NCBI GenBank assembly: GCA_003696955.1
Contig: RFGU01000014.1
Coordinates: 1-56,375, forward strand
DNA length: 56,375 nt
Direction of reading: 5' to 3'
Source of the DNA: Deltaproteobacteria bacterium
Lineage (GTDB): Bacteria > Myxococcota_A > Polyangia > Nannocystales > Nannocystaceae
Shown piece after piece: positions 43,698-53,824 of the stretch. A program made the position numbers and the translations under genes. The notes beneath the pieces are model-generated. The model worked only from the letters and a program-made list of their open reading frames with translations, searched no databases and was not told where the DNA came from. How positions within the stretch are numbered: position 1 is the stretch's first letter; every line of letters starts with the position of its first letter.

Positions 43698-45806
43698 CTA
43701 CCGGCGCATGTTCAGCACGTCGTCGGGATCGGCGCCGAAAGCCGCCTTGCGGCTGAGACGGATCTTACCCGTGGCCTCGTCGACGCTGAGTACCTTGACC
43801 ACCACCTCGTCGCCCTCGCGCAGCACGTCCTCCACCTTGGCGACGCGACGCTCGTCGAGTTCCGAGATGTGGCAAAGCCCGTCCGTGCCCGGCAGGATCT
43901 CGATGAAGGCGCCGAAGTCGGCCACCTTGGTGACCACGCCCTGGTAGAAGGCGCCCACCTCGGGCTCGGCCGTAAGTCCTTCGATGATCCGCTTGGCCTT
44001 CTCGATGCCCGCCGGATCGTCGGACGCGATGGACACTCGGCCGTCGTCCTCGACGTTGATCTGCACCCCCGTCTGCTCGATGATCGCCCGAATCATCTTG
44101 CCGCCCGGGCCGATGATGTCGCGGATCCGATCGGGCTTGACCTGGATCGTCTCGATGCGCGGTGCGTACCGCGAAATCTCGGGCCGCGGCGCCGGCAACA
44201 CCTTCTCCATGGCGTCGAGAATGAACAGCCGGGCGTGCCGGGCCTGCTCGAGGGCCCGTTCGAGGATCTCCCGGGACAGCCCCTCGATCTTGATGTCCAT
44301 CTGCAGGGCCGTGATCCCCGTACGGGTGCCCGTGACCTTGAAGTCCATGTCCCCGAGATGGTCCTCGTCGCCGAGGATGTCCGTGAGCACGGCGACCTTG
44401 TCGCCGGCCTGCATCAGCCCCATGGCGATCCCGGCCACGGGCGCCTTGATCGGAACGCCCGCATCCATGAGGGCGAGGCTGCCGCCGCAGACGCTCGCCA
44501 TGGAGGACGACCCGTTGGACTCGAGGGTGTCCGAGACCACGCGAATCGTGTACGGGAACGCGTCCTTGGGCGGAATCACCGCCGAGAGGGCGCGCTCGGC
44601 CAGGGCCCCGTGACCGATCTCGCGACGGCTCGTGCCCCGGATCGGCCGTGCCTCACCCGTGCAGAACGGCGGGAAGTTGTAGTGCAGCATGAAGCGGCGA
44701 TGGATGTCACCGCGCAGGGTATCGAGCCGTTGGGCCTCGTACTCGGTGCCGAGGGTGCAACTTGCGTAGACCTGGGTCTCGCCCCGCTGGAAGATGGCCG
44801 AGCCGTGGGGGCGTTCGTAGGGGTGGACCTCGATGTGGAGCGGGCGGATCTCGTCGAGCTTGCGACCGTCGAGGCGGCGCCCCTCCTCGATGACCATGTG
44901 GCGCACCGCGTCCTTCTCGGCCGCCGCGAAGGCCTCCTTGATGGCGTCCTCCTGGTCGGGATGGGCCTCGATGAACTGGGCGACGACGTCGCGCTTGGCC
45001 GCCGAGATCGCATCGTGCCGCTCGTGCTTGCCCGGGATCGACAGCGCCTTCTCGAGGGCCACACGGGCCGACGCCTTGACCTTCTCGACCAGGGCCTCGT
45101 CCACGGGCGGCGGCTCGAACGGGCGCTTGTCCTTGCCGGCCTTCTCGCGCAGGCGCTCTTGCAGCTCGAGCAGGGGTTGGGCCGCCTCGTGGGCGAACAT
45201 GAGCGCATCGATCATGTCCGACTCCGCCACCTCCTTCGCCCCGCCTTCGACCATGACGATGGCATCCTTGCTCACGGCCACCAACAGCAGGATGTCGCAG
45301 CGCTCGAAGTCCTCCCAGCGCGGGAAGGCCACGAACTTCCCATCGATGCGGCCGACCCGGATCCCCGCGACGGGCCCGGCCCAGGGCACGTCGGAGATGT
45401 GCAAGGCCGCCGAGGCGCCCGTCATCGCGAGGACGTCCGGCTCGTAGTGTTTGTCGTAGCTGTGGACGTTGGCGATGACCTGGGTCTCGCAACGGTACCC
45501 CTTGGGAAAGAGGGGGCGGATGGGGCGGTCGATCACGCGGCACGTGAGGATCTCCGCCTCCTGGGGGCGCCCCTCGCGCTTGAAGTAGCCACCCGGGATC
45601 TTGCCCCCGGCGGCGTTCGGCTCGCGGTACTCGACGGTGAGCGGCAGGAAGGGCAGGTCCTTGGGCTCCTTGGCCGACACCGCCGTCACCAGCACGGCCG
45701 TGTCCCCGCAGCGGACGAGCACGGAATTCGCCTGCTTGGCGAGGCGCCCGGTCTCGATGGTGATCTCGGTATCGCCAATCTTGCAGCTTTCGGTCACGAT
45801 GTTCAT
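43698..45806 (-). CDS. pnp: Polynucleotide phosphorylase
   Basis: 702 residues. Two RNase PH-like domains (about 1-220 and 310-540, with VEYREPNAAGGKIPGGYFKREGRP and LMDAGVPIKAPVAGIAMGLM), an intervening all-helical domain, a KH domain (IIGPGGKMIRAIIEQTG) and an S1 domain (GAFYQGVVTKVADFGAFIEILPGTDGLCHISE). It degrades and tails RNA in the degradosome. AGGAGA lies 8 nt before the ATG at 45806; upstream extension of the frame is spurious. It follows rpsO, the ancestral order, with a hairpin between them. Confidence 0.98.
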   Translation of the reverse strand: MNIVTESCKIGDTEITIETGRLAKQANSVLVRCGDTAVLVTAVSAKEPKDLPFLPLTVEYREPNAAGGKIPGGYFKREGRPQEAEILTCRVIDRPIRPLFPKGYRCETQVIANVHSYDKHYEPDVLAMTGASAALHISDVPWAGPVAGIRVGRIDGKFVAFPRWEDFERCDILLLVAVSKDAIVMVEGGAKEVAESDMIDALMFAHEAAQPLLELQERLREKAGKDKRPFEPPPVDEALVEKVKASARVALEKALSIPGKHERHDAISAAKRDVVAQFIEAHPDQEDAIKEAFAAAEKDAVRHMVIEEGRRLDGRKLDEIRPLHIEVHPYERPHGSAIFQRGETQVYASCTLGTEYEAQRLDTLRGDIHRRFMLHYNFPPFCTGEARPIRGTSRREIGHGALAERALSAVIPPKDAFPYTIRVVSDTLESNGSSSMASVCGGSLALMDAGVPIKAPVAGIAMGLMQAGDKVAVLTDILGDEDHLGDMDFKVTGTRTGITALQMDIKIEGLSREILERALEQARHARLFILDAMEKVLPAPRPEISRYAPRIETIQVKPDRIRDIIGPGGKMIRAIIEQTGVQINVEDDGRVSIASDDPAGIEKAKRIIEGLTAEPEVGAFYQGVVTKVADFGAFIEILPGTDGLCHISELDERRVAKVEDVLREGDEVVVKVLSVDEATGKIRLSRKAAFGADPDDVLNMRR

Positions 45807-45893
45807 GGGAATCTTCTCCTCGTCGTCCCCCGATGGAACGATGCAATGCCGACGCCGCACGGCGCCACGGCGAGCGACGCGCATGCGGCCATG

Positions 45894-45920
45894 AAAAAGG
45901 GCGCCACCTTCGGGGCGCCC
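45894..45920 (-). terminator. Hairpin plus T-tract between rpsO and pnp
   Basis: On the minus strand GGGCGCC and GGCGCCC (45920-45914 and 45905-45899) form a perfect 7-bp GC stem around an 8-nt loop, then five Ts (45898-45894). It begins 8 nt after the rpsO stop and lies before pnp. This is the position of the partial rpsO terminator in E. coli, so it probably lowers pnp read-through or protects rpsO mRNA. Confidence 0.8.
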
Positions 45921-45927
45921 GTGAGGG

Positions 45928-46197
45928 TCACTTGCGCAGGTTGAGCGCCGACAAGACGGCGCGGTAGCGCTCTACGTCGCGGGAACGCAGATAGTCCAAC
46001 AGGCGCCGGCGGCGGCCGACCATCTTGAGCAACCCACGACGCGAGTGGTGGTCGTGTTTGTGGGTTCGAAAGTGCTCGGTCAGGTGGTTGATCCGCTCGG
46101 TCAGCAACGCGATCTGGACCTCCGCGGAGCCGGTGTCGCGCTCGCCACGTTTGAACTTGCCGATGATCTCGGCCTTGCGATCGGTGGAAAGGGGCAT
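45928..46197 (-). CDS. rpsO: 30S ribosomal protein S15
   Basis: 89 residues, exact family length. Signatures include [68 protein letters not shown] and the [12 protein letters not shown] end. It binds 16S rRNA helices 20-22 and helps assemble the platform. ATG 46197 is the family start; the open frame upstream is spurious. A terminator-like hairpin follows before pnp. Confidence 0.98.
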   Translation of the reverse strand: MPLSTDRKAEIIGKFKRGERDTGSAEVQIALLTERINHLTEHFRTHKHDHHSRRGLLKMVGRRRRLLDYLRSRDVERYRAVLSALNLRK

Positions 46198-46286
46198 GAT
46201 GTCGTGTCTTTCGCGGCCCCCTCGGGCCGCCAAGGGTCGATGAAGGGTCGTTTTCCGCGGGAGCATGGACAGACGGGGCACCCCTG

Positions 46287-47327
46287 TCAAGCCGGGCGGA
46301 CCAGCAGCCGGACCGGTTCGAGCCGCCCCCCACGGGCGCCTTCCGACGCCCCCTCGGGCCCCCAGCGAGCCACGATTCGGCCGGCCCCGCGTCCCCCCGG
46401 CCCCTGACGCACGAGCACGTTCCCCCCCTTCGGCGGTGCCGGTTCCTGCGCACCCCACGCGGGAAGCTCCGCCGGCTGCCCGCGGGCCAGGCGCCCGACG
46501 TCGGCGTCGGGCAGATCCACGACGGGGAGATCGAGCAACTCGTCGAGGGACACGGCGCGGGCCACGAGATGTTCGGCGAGCCGGTCGCGGTCAGCGCCTT
46601 CGAGCCCGCACGGGCGCACGCGCACCCGGGGTTTTCCACGCCGATCCCGCCCACGCGCCTCCACGACCCATGGGCCTACGGTGCGGGGATCGTCCACGGT
46701 GTGGCGGCCGATCGCCACCCGCCGCAGCGATGCCGTGTGGGCCGGCACGCCCAGGCGCTCGCCGAGATGCTCCGCGAGGCTCCGCACGTACGTGCCGGCA
46801 CCGACGTGCAGCGCAAGATCCGCCTCGCACCGTGCCGGGTCGACACGCAGCAGCTCGGCGTCGTGGATCTCCATCGGACGCGCCTCGAGGGGGACCGATT
46901 CGCCGCGACGGGCCCGCACATGGGCCGCGACACCGCCCACCTTCACCGCCGCATACGCCGGCGGCCGAAGGTGCAGGGTCCCGACGAGCCCCGCCACCAC
47001 CTCCGAAAGCCCCTGCCATACGCGATCGGGGACCGGACGCGCGTCCACGACGGTCCCCGTCGGGTCGCCCGTATCGGTTGCCGCCCCGAGGACGACCGTC
47101 GCCACGTAGCGCTTGTCGTGCCCGACCACGAAGGGCATCGCCTTCGTCGCATCGCCCACGAGCACCAAGAGAAGGCCCGTGGCGAACGGGTCGAGGGTCC
47201 CCGCGTGGCCCACCTTGTAGCCGCGCAGGGCGTAGCGTACGAAGTCCACGAGATCGTGGCTGCTCGCCCCGGGCGGCTTGTCGAGCAACAGACCGAAGCC
47301 GGTCGACACCGTCCGTCCTCCGTTCAC
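46287..47327 (-). CDS. truB: tRNA pseudouridine-55 synthase TruB
   Basis: 346 residues. The catalytic Asp is in [15 protein letters not shown] near residue 46. Other markers are [32 protein letters not shown] and [16 protein letters not shown]. It makes psi55 in the T loop of tRNAs. Start is GTG 47327 overlapping the rbfA stop (GTGA). The C-terminal 70 residues (PUA-like region) are Pro/Gly/Arg-rich and less conserved. The rbfA-truB-rpsO order is standard. Confidence 0.96.
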   Translation of the reverse strand: MNGGRTVSTGFGLLLDKPPGASSHDLVDFVRYALRGYKVGHAGTLDPFATGLLLVLVGDATKAMPFVVGHDKRYVATVVLGAATDTGDPTGTVVDARPVPDRVWQGLSEVVAGLVGTLHLRPPAYAAVKVGGVAAHVRARRGESVPLEARPMEIHDAELLRVDPARCEADLALHVGAGTYVRSLAEHLGERLGVPAHTASLRRVAIGRHTVDDPRTVGPWVVEARGRDRRGKPRVRVRPCGLEGADRDRLAEHLVARAVSLDELLDLPVVDLPDADVGRLARGQPAELPAWGAQEPAPPKGGNVLVRQGPGGRGAGRIVARWGPEGASEGARGGRLEPVRLLVRPA

Positions 47328-47704
47328 GAACCGAGGGGTTCGTCTTCGCCGGGGTCCTGCCCACGAACCTCCTCGATCAACCGCTCGATGCGGCGTCCCC
47401 GATCGAGGGCCTCGTCGTAGACGAAACGCAGCCGAGGCGTCCGCTTGAGCCGGATCCGCCGGCCGAGCATCGCCTGCAGGCGCCCCGCAGCCGCCTGCAA
47501 CGCGGCGACCACCTCGGTGCGGCGCCCCTCGTCGAGCACGTCCACGTAGATCCGTGCGCTCGCCAGGTCGGCACTCACCTTGGCCGCGGTGATGGCGAAC
47601 CCCGTGACGTCGGACAGCCGTGGGTCACGCAGCACGCCTTCGAGCACGATGGCCGAAAGCTCTCGCCGCACGAGTTCTTCGACCCGGTCGAGTCGTTCCG
47701 CCAC
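47324..47704 (-). CDS. rbfA: 30S ribosome-binding factor RbfA
   Basis: 126 residues, KH-like fold. ERLDRVEELVRRELSAIVLEGVLRDPR, VTGFAITAAKVSADLASARIYVDVL and LKRTPRLRFVYDEALDRGRRIERLI are characteristic. It aids late 30S maturation. The start is GTG 47704, with AAGGAGG at 7 nt. It lies 33 nt after infB and overlaps truB. Confidence 0.95.
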   Translation of the reverse strand: MAERLDRVEELVRRELSAIVLEGVLRDPRLSDVTGFAITAAKVSADLASARIYVDVLDEGRRTEVVAALQAAAGRLQAMLGRRIRLKRTPRLRFVYDEALDRGRRIERLIEEVRGQDPGEDEPLGS

Positions 47705-47737
47705 GCGTTCGCCTCCTTGCCCGCGCCGGTCCGCGCC

Positions 47738-50500
47738 CTAGAGCTCGGGCGGGATCTCCTCGAGTTCGAAGGCCTGCAACACGTCGCCCACCGCCACGTC
47801 GTCGAACCCCGCGACCACGATGCCGCACTCGAAGCCTTCCTTGACCTCCCGCACGTCCTCCTTGAAGTGCTTGAGCGAGGCGACGTCGCCGACATGGACC
47901 ACCTTGCCGTCGCGCACGACCCGGATCCGGCTCGACCGCCGCACGACCCCCTTGGTCACCCGACACCCGGCGACGACCCCGAGACGCGGGATCGGGAACA
48001 GAGCGCGGACCTCGGCCTCGCCGAGCTCCACCTCGCGATACTCGGGCTCGAGCATCCCGACCATGAGTTCCTTGGCCTTGTCGAGCGCGTCGTAGATGAC
48101 CTGGAAGGTGTAGATGTCGACCCGCTCCTGCTCGGCCACGTTCGCCGCCTTGCCGGCGGTCTTGACGTTGAACCCGAACACGACGGCATCGCCGGCCTTG
48201 GCGAACTTGACGTCGGTCTCGTTGATGGCGCCCACCTCGGCCTTGAGGACCTCGACCTTCACCCGATCGGTGGAAAGCTGCTGCAGGGCATGCCGCAGGG
48301 CCTCGGCGGAACCGAAGACGTCCGCCTTGAGCACGACCTTGAGCACGGGCGTGCGCTTGCGCTGCAAGAGCTCGTGGATCGACGGCCCCGAGCGGACGCT
48401 CTCCTTGCGTTTGCGTTGCTCGCGGCGATGTTGGACGAGCTGACGCGCATCGCGGTCGGTCGCCACCGCATGTACCGGGTCGCCGGCCCGGGGCACCCCG
48501 TCGAGCCCGAGGATCTCCACCGGCACGGAAGGCCCCGCCTCCTTCACGGGCTTGCCCCGATCGTCGAACATGCGCCGGACCTTGCCGCTGCACTCGCCGG
48601 CGACGACGATGTCGCCCTTGTGCAAGGTGCCCTTCTGGACGAGGACGGTGGCCACCGGGCCCCGCCCCTTGTCGATCCGGGCCTCGATGACGGCGCCCTG
48701 GGCCCGCCCCTCCTTGGGGGCGCGAAGGTCGAGCAGTTCGCTCTGGAGCGCGAGGGTCTCGAGGAGTTCTTCGACCCCCTGGCCCGTCTTCGCCGACACC
48801 TCGCAGATGAGCGTGTCGCCGCCGAACTCCTCGCCCACGAGGCCGTGTTCCATCAAGCCCTGCTTGACGCGGCCGACGTTGGCCTCCGGCTTGTCGATCT
48901 TGTTGATCGCCACGATGATGGGCACGTTCGCCTCGCGCGCGTGCTTGATGGCCTCGACGGTGGTGGGCATGACGCCGTCGTCGGCGGCGACGACCAGCAC
49001 GACGATGTCCGTCAACGTCGCCCCACGGGCACGCATGGCGGAGAACGCCTCGTGCCCCGGGGTGTCGAGGAACACCACCGGCCCCTTGTCCGTCTCGACC
49101 CGGTAGGCACCGATGTGCTGCGTGATGCCCCCGGCCTCGCCTTCGGCCACCCGCGAGCGGCGGATGGTGTCCATCAACGTCGTCTTGCCGTGATCGACGT
49201 GCCCCATGATCGTCACCACCGGCGCGCGGGGCTCCCCGGCGTCCTCGATGGGCGCCTCGCCGATGATCTCGGACTCGTCGAACGCGACGTTCTCGACCGC
49301 GTAGCCGAACTCGGCAGCGACCAACTCGGCGGTCGGGAAGTCGATGGAGCTGTTGATCGTGATGCCGCGCATCCCCATGCCCCACAGCACCTTGAGGAGC
49401 TTCGAGGCCTTCTGTCCCATCTGGTGGGCGAGGTCCGCCACGCGGATCGCCTCCTCCATGCGGATCCGCTTCTTCTCCTCCTTCATCTCCACCGTGCTGG
49501 GCCGCGAGGGCCCGGCGGCGGCGCCCCTTCGCGGTCGCATCATCTTGCGCCTGCGCCCCTGGGACTGCACCCGCTCCTCGCGCTGCTTGCGTTGGCTCGC
49601 ACGCCCACGAACCTGCCGCTCCTCGGCCTCGGTGATGATCACCTGCTTGGGCTTGCGACGGGTCTCGAGCGGAATGAACCCGAGGATCTTGGGCTCGGAC
49701 CGCGTCTTGGCGGCGCCCACGATGACCCCCTTTTCGTTGCGAACCGCACGCGTCCCTGCCGTTGGGGGCTGCGCGGTGTCCGACGCGGCCACTTGCGTCT
49801 CTTCGGACGAAGGCTCGGGGGCAGGCGGCGAAGGCGGTGCCTCGGCCGTCGCCTCGGGCGCGGGCGGCGGCGGAGCGTCGGCCATGCGCTCGGCGAGCCC
49901 GCCGGGCAGCCGCCGCGTCCCCTTGGGCAGCTCGATGCGCGTGCCCACCTCCACGTCGGGCCGCGGCGTCGGTGTGGCGCGGACGGGCTCGGGCGCGGCC
50001 GACTCGGCGGGCGGTGCGGGCCGCTCCGATGCGGCGGGCGCCTCCGGCGTCGGAGCCTTCGGCGTTTCCGCCGCGGCCGCAGGTGCCGCAGGCGCCGCCT
50101 CCTGCCCGGGGGCTTGGGCAGGTGGCGCCGGCTCGGCTGCCACACGACGGCGTACGACCGGGCCCCGGGACGTCGGCGTTCGGGCCTCACCCGTTGCCGT
50201 CGCGGTCTTCGCCGGCGACGGGGCCGCCTCGGACGTCGCCTCGGCGGCCGCCTCCGCAGCGGGACGGCGACGGGCACCGCGACGACGGATCACCGTCTTG
50301 GCGATGCGCTTTTCCACCGGTTTGGCCTCCCCGGGTGCCGGCTCGCCCTTGAGGTGGGCACGGACCCGCTCGGCGTTCTCCTGGGTGAGGGTCGACATGT
50401 AGTTCTTGATGGGGATCCCCATCTCACGAATGACCGCCTCGAGGGCCTTCGTGTCCTTGCCCAACTCGCGGGCTAGCTCATAGACACGCACCTTGGCCAT
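47738..50500 (-). CDS. infB: Translation initiation factor IF-2
   Basis: 920 residues. An IF2N domain ([29 protein letters not shown]) is followed by about 280 residues of Ala/Pro/Glu/Arg-rich linker. A second IF2N-type domain ([27 protein letters not shown]) precedes the GTPase: GHVDHGKT near residue 431, [20 protein letters not shown] and SAK. Domains II, III and IV follow ([42 protein letters not shown]). It delivers initiator tRNA. GGAGA lies upstream of the ATG and ylxR ends 3 nt earlier. Confidence 0.98.
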   Translation of the reverse strand: MAKVRVYELARELGKDTKALEAVIREMGIPIKNYMSTLTQENAERVRAHLKGEPAPGEAKPVEKRIAKTVIRRRGARRRPAAEAAAEATSEAAPSPAKTATATGEARTPTSRGPVVRRRVAAEPAPPAQAPGQEAAPAAPAAAAETPKAPTPEAPAASERPAPPAESAAPEPVRATPTPRPDVEVGTRIELPKGTRRLPGGLAERMADAPPPPAPEATAEAPPSPPAPEPSSEETQVAASDTAQPPTAGTRAVRNEKGVIVGAAKTRSEPKILGFIPLETRRKPKQVIITEAEERQVRGRASQRKQREERVQSQGRRRKMMRPRRGAAAGPSRPSTVEMKEEKKRIRMEEAIRVADLAHQMGQKASKLLKVLWGMGMRGITINSSIDFPTAELVAAEFGYAVENVAFDESEIIGEAPIEDAGEPRAPVVTIMGHVDHGKTTLMDTIRRSRVAEGEAGGITQHIGAYRVETDKGPVVFLDTPGHEAFSAMRARGATLTDIVVLVVAADDGVMPTTVEAIKHAREANVPIIVAINKIDKPEANVGRVKQGLMEHGLVGEEFGGDTLICEVSAKTGQGVEELLETLALQSELLDLRAPKEGRAQGAVIEARIDKGRGPVATVLVQKGTLHKGDIVVAGECSGKVRRMFDDRGKPVKEAGPSVPVEILGLDGVPRAGDPVHAVATDRDARQLVQHRREQRKRKESVRSGPSIHELLQRKRTPVLKVVLKADVFGSAEALRHALQQLSTDRVKVEVLKAEVGAINETDVKFAKAGDAVVFGFNVKTAGKAANVAEQERVDIYTFQVIYDALDKAKELMVGMLEPEYREVELGEAEVRALFPIPRLGVVAGCRVTKGVVRRSSRIRVVRDGKVVHVGDVASLKHFKEDVREVKEGFECGIVVAGFDDVAVGDVLQAFELEEIPPEL

Positions 50501-50503
50501 GAC

Positions 50504-50875
50504 TCAGACATCTCCTTCCTCGCGGTCGAATGCGGCCGAGAGGGCATGGACGGCGTCGATCCGCCGCCGATGCGCCCCCGTCCGGGCGAGGGTCCGGGCT
50601 TCGTCCCGAACCGCCTCCGCGAGTGCATTCCACAGGTCTTTGGGATCGAATCGCAACGCGCGTCCGCGCCCGAGGGCACGGACCAGCGCCCCTTTGCGCA
50701 CGGCCTGCTCGAAGCAGGACCTACGCGCACACAGATAGGCACGGCGACCGTCCGCATGCCGCGTTCGCCCGTGCGCGGGCACCACGGCCCCGTCCCGCCG
50801 CCGACGGAGCGACAAGAGGGCGCGTTGCGGCGCGCGCGTGCGACAGGCGATGCACATGCGGACGGGGTCGGTCAC
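50504..50875 (-). CDS. ylxR: YlxR-family RNA-binding protein (RnpM-like)
   Basis: 123 residues. [20 protein letters not shown] near the N-terminus and a central [27 protein letters not shown] are the YlxR signature. Homologues bind RNA and, in Bacillus, modulate RNase P. The GTG at 50875 overlaps the nusA stop (GTGA); this is the conserved nusA-ylxR-infB order. The C-terminal about 40 residues extend beyond the core with a charged helix. Confidence 0.93.
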   Translation of the reverse strand: MTDPVRMCIACRTRAPQRALLSLRRRRDGAVVPAHGRTRHADGRRAYLCARRSCFEQAVRKGALVRALGRGRALRFDPKDLWNALAEAVRDEARTLARTGAHRRRIDAVHALSAAFDREEGDV

Positions 50876-52326
50876 GAAGGCGATCCTCCTTCCGGCGCGA
50901 CCTCGGCCGCGTCGGCTGCACCGCTGCCCGCGGTCTCGGCCAAGGCCTCGGCCGGCGCGGCCGGCTCCTCCTCGGGCTCGGGCAGCTTGACGTCCAAGGT
51001 GATGCGCCCGCTGGCGGCATCGTTGGCCACGTCGATGATCTGTTCGGCCCGCTCGACGCTGCCGATGGCCGGGATCTGGGCCAGTTCCTCGGCGTCGGCC
51101 ACGGCGAGATCCCGCAACCCGCGCCAGCCCATGCGGAAGAGTTCCTCCGCGAGTTCCTCGCCGACCCCCGGGATCGCCGCCATCTCGGCCAGGCTGCGCT
51201 GCTCGAGCTCGCGAATCTTGCTCTCGGAGTGGATGTCGATGCGCCACCCGGTCAGCCGCGACGCGAGCCGCACGTTCTGGCCCTTCTTGCCGATGGCGAG
51301 GCTGAGCTTGTCGTCGGGTACCACCAGTTCCATCGTGTGGCGCTCGGCGTCGATGAGCACGCGGGAGACCACGGCAGGCTGGATGGCGTTACAGACGAAA
51401 CGCGCCGGATCCTCGTCGTAGGGGACGATGTCGATCTTCTCGCCACGCAACTCCTGCACCACCGCCTGCACCCGGCTGCCCCGCATCCCCACGCACGCCC
51501 CGACCGGGTCCACGTCCCGCTGGGTGCTCGACACGGCGATCTTGGACCGCGCTCCGGGCTCCCGGGCACAGGCCTCGATGCGCACGATCCCCTCGTAGAT
51601 CTCGGGCACCTCGTGCTCGAAGAGCTTCTCCACGAGGCCCTTGTGGGTGCGCGACAGGATGATCTGGGGACCCCGTGCAGAGCGATCCACGTCCTTGACG
51701 TAGGCCACGATGCGATCCCCGGGACGCAGGGGCTCGCGGGGCACCTGCTCGCGTGCGGGCAAGATCGCCTCGGCGCGGCCGTTGTCCACCTCGACGATGA
51801 TCGACCCGCGCTCGAACCGGCGTACGACGCCCGTCATGAGCTCGCCCTTCTTGTCCTTGTAGCGCTCGTAGAGGTTGCCCCGCTCGGCCTCCCGAACGCG
51901 CTGGATGATGACCTGCTTGGCCGCCTGGGCCGCGATGCGGCCGAAGCCCGCGGCCGGTACCTGCAGCGCCGGGATCTCCGGGTAGTCCTTGGCCTGCTGT
52001 TCCGCCGCCTTTCGGTCCGAATCCAGATAGAAGAGCTGGAAGAGCAACTCGTCCCCGACCTCGGCCTCGAGACCGGAGCGTTCGGCCTGCTCCTTGCTGA
52101 TCTCCCGCATGGGGTGCTCGACCTCGTCGACCACGTAGAGCACCTGGAAGAGGTTCACGTTCCCGGTCTCGGGGTCGAACTGGGCCTCGAGTTCACGATC
52201 CTCGAACACCCGCCGGGCCGCGGCGAGCACGGCTTGCTCCACCGTCTCGATGAGCACCTCGCGGGAGATGTTCTTCTCCCGGCAGACCTGATCGATGACC
52301 GCGCTGAGGTTGGCTGGTTCGTCCAT
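50872..52326 (-). CDS. nusA: Transcription termination/antitermination factor NusA
   Basis: 484 residues. An N-terminal RNAP-binding domain ([22 protein letters not shown]) precedes S1 ([18 protein letters not shown]), KH1/KH2 ([68 protein letters not shown]) and two helix-hairpin-helix C-terminal repeats ([39 protein letters not shown]). GAGGA lies 8 nt before the ATG inside the rimP 3' end. As a regulator of pausing and termination it could control the terminator found in its own leader. Confidence 0.97.
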   Translation of the reverse strand: MDEPANLSAVIDQVCREKNISREVLIETVEQAVLAAARRVFEDRELEAQFDPETGNVNLFQVLYVVDEVEHPMREISKEQAERSGLEAEVGDELLFQLFYLDSDRKAAEQQAKDYPEIPALQVPAAGFGRIAAQAAKQVIIQRVREAERGNLYERYKDKKGELMTGVVRRFERGSIIVEVDNGRAEAILPAREQVPREPLRPGDRIVAYVKDVDRSARGPQIILSRTHKGLVEKLFEHEVPEIYEGIVRIEACAREPGARSKIAVSSTQRDVDPVGACVGMRGSRVQAVVQELRGEKIDIVPYDEDPARFVCNAIQPAVVSRVLIDAERHTMELVVPDDKLSLAIGKKGQNVRLASRLTGWRIDIHSESKIRELEQRSLAEMAAIPGVGEELAEELFRMGWRGLRDLAVADAEELAQIPAIGSVERAEQIIDVANDAASGRITLDVKLPEPEEEPAAPAEALAETAGSGAADAAEVAPEGGSPS

Positions 52327-52329
52327 GGC

Positions 52330-52872
52330 TTAGTCCTCGTAGATGAGATGGGCCTTGCGAATCGCCGCAAGGGGAATGGGAATCGGGGTGCCGGCCGGCT
52401 CTTCGAGGTCGAGCACGACGGATGCACCGTCCGCCGCGTCCTCGACGCCGGCGATGCGGCCGACGAAGTTGCGACGGCCCGGGAAGTCCGCGAGGGGTTC
52501 GTGCACGCGGATGCGGGCCCTGTGGCCGACGAAGCGCTCGAAATGGCTGCGCTTGGCGAGAGGCCGGTCGAGGCCGGGCGACGAGACCTCGAGGTCGTAC
52601 CCGGCCCCGAGCAGCGCCCCGATGTCGGTGGACTCGAGTTCCGCCGCCTCGAGTTCCTGGCCGAACAGGCGGCTCAATCGGGCACAGTCGTCGATCCGCA
52701 CGCCGTCCGGGTGGTCCACGTACACCCGCAACGTGCCGCGCCGGCCACCGAGCCACTCCACGGTCAACACCTCGAACCCGAGGGCCCGGGCGATGGGCGC
52801 AAGCCGCCCCTCGACGTCGGCGAGGGCGGCGCCGACGCGGGCGCGGGAGGATGGCGAGGAAGAGACGTTCAT
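52330..52872 (-). CDS. rimP: Ribosome maturation factor RimP
   Basis: 180 residues. LAPIARALGFEVLTVEWLGGRRGTLRVYVD, GVRIDDCARLSRLFGQEL and YDLEVSSPGLDRPLAKRSHFERFVGHRARI are diagnostic, and the C-terminal SH3-like domain follows (NFVGRIAGVEDAADGASVVLDLEE). It assists 30S assembly. First gene of the rimP-nusA-ylxR-infB-rbfA-truB unit; nusA starts 3 nt after its stop. ATG 52872 follows a 90-nt leader that holds two hairpins. Confidence 0.95.
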   Translation of the reverse strand: MNVSSSPSSRARVGAALADVEGRLAPIARALGFEVLTVEWLGGRRGTLRVYVDHPDGVRIDDCARLSRLFGQELEAAELESTDIGALLGAGYDLEVSSPGLDRPLAKRSHFERFVGHRARIRVHEPLADFPGRRNFVGRIAGVEDAADGASVVLDLEEPAGTPIPIPLAAIRKAHLIYED

Positions 52873-52905
52873 GGAACTCGATGGCCGAAGGCGGGGCCGA
52901 ATCAC

Positions 52906-52933
52906 AAAAAAAAGCGGGTGCCGGACGGCGCCC
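52906..52933 (-). terminator. Attenuator-like terminator in the rimP-nusA leader
   Basis: Minus strand: GGGCGCC-GTCC-GGCACCC (52933-52916), a 7-bp stem with one C-A mismatch and a tetraloop, then GC and eight Ts (52913-52906). It lies upstream of rimP and downstream of the predicted promoter, with no gene before it on that strand. It would therefore stop transcription of its own operon unless antitermination occurs. Confidence 0.65.
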
Positions 52934-52958
52934 ACTTTTCGGTGCGACCGAAAAAGTG
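52933..52958 (-). promoter_or_regulatory. Leader hairpin just before the attenuator
   Basis: CACTTTTTCGGT (52958-52947) pairs with ACCGAAAAGTG (52943-52933) around a 3-nt CGC loop, with one bulged T. It would lie at the very 5' end of the rimP transcript and abuts the terminator stem by one base, so the two structures may compete or stack. Confidence 0.6.
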
Positions 52959-52966
52959 TCGAGCGG

Positions 52967-52995
52967 CAGATAGCACAGGCCGCAACCGGCTTCAA
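52967..52995 (-). promoter_or_regulatory. Candidate promoter of the rimP-nusA-infB operon
   Basis: On the minus strand TTGAAG (52995-52990), a 17-nt spacer and TATCTG (52972-52967) preceded by TGC, an extended -10. It predicts transcription start near 52960, immediately before the leader hairpin. Agreement with consensus is moderate; the position and spacing are the strong points. Confidence 0.5.
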
Positions 52996-53201
52996 GGCAA
53001 GGGGTGGTCCGGGCCCTGGGCACCCCGGCGGGCACGGCGTACCATCGGGCCTCGGATGCTCCTGCGGTCCCCCAAGACCGGCCTGCCCGTCCGACGGCTC
53101 CCGTGCCTGGCCCCCCGCCGATGGGTCGAAACGTCCGGGGTCCCGCGTGCGTTGGGACGGCGTGTGCCCGTGCATGCCCATCTTCCCGCGGAGGGGACCC
53201 G

Positions 53202-53822
53202 GTGACCGACGGGCCGAGTCGCGCCCCGCAGCGGGGCCTTGCGCGATGGATGGAGGCGTACGTCGACGGCGATCCGGCGGCGTTTCGCAAGCTCCACCGC
53301 GCGCTCGCGCCACGACTGGCCGGCTTCGTCGCCGGACTCGTCAAGGACCCGTCGGCCGTCGACGACATCGTGCAGGTGACCTTCCTCAAGGCGCACGTGG
53401 CGCGGGAGCGCTTCTCGGCGCGTTCGGAGGCCGCGGACGGCGCAGTCCAGGCGTGGTACTTCACGATCGCCCGACACGCGGCCCTCGACTATCTGCGGAG
53501 CCGGCAGCGCGCCCATCGGCGCACCGCCCCGGTCGATGCGGCGGCGCTCGCCGCCGGCGACGGTGGAAACCCGGGCGCAGCCGGCAACCCCGAAGACGCC
53601 ACCATGGAGGACGAGCGCCGGGCCGCCGACATCGACGAGGTCCGGCGGGCGGTGGAGGCGCTGCCGCCGGGGCAGCGCGTCGTCGTCGAGATGCACAAGA
53701 TCCAGGGACTGCCCATGAAAGAGATCGCCCGTAGGCTCGGCATCCGTGAAGGCGCCGTACGGGTCCGCGCACACCGCGCCTACCGTGCGCTCGCCAAGGC
53801 CCTCGGCGTGGAGGAAGCCTGA
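53202..53822 (+). CDS. ECF-type RNA polymerase sigma factor
   Basis: 206 residues from GTG 53202, with GAGGGGA 5 nt upstream. The sigma2 region (DPAAFRKLHRALAPRLAGFV, DPSAVDDIVQVTFLKAH) carries the -10 and core-binding helices. A variable Ala/Gly-rich spacer precedes sigma4 (RAVEALPPGQRVVVEMHKIQGLPMKEIARRLGIREGAVRVRAHRAYRAL) for -35 recognition. The frame is open far upstream, but that part is Pro/Arg-rich and unlike a sigma factor. The next gene begins 2 nt later and encodes a NrsF-like membrane protein, its probable anti-sigma factor. Confidence 0.93.
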   Translation: MTDGPSRAPQRGLARWMEAYVDGDPAAFRKLHRALAPRLAGFVAGLVKDPSAVDDIVQVTFLKAHVARERFSARSEAADGAVQAWYFTIARHAALDYLRSRQRAHRRTAPVDAAALAAGDGGNPGAAGNPEDATMEDERRAADIDEVRRAVEALPPGQRVVVEMHKIQGLPMKEIARRLGIREGAVRVRAHRAYRALAKALGVEEA

Positions 53823-53824
53823 CC

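Noticed and set aside
43359..45944. An 861-codon plus-strand open frame opposite pnp and dut
   Set aside because: The antisense of pnp and dut, both with all family motifs; the reverse frame has no domain.
46265..50476. A 1403-codon plus-strand open frame opposite infB, rbfA, truB
   Set aside because: Shadow of well-supported genes on the minus strand in GC-rich DNA. It has no recognisable domains and an Arg/Gly/His/Leu-rich product.
50530..53205. An 891-codon plus-strand open frame opposite nusA and rimP
   Set aside because: Antisense to nusA and rimP and to the regulatory leader; no start signal or domain.
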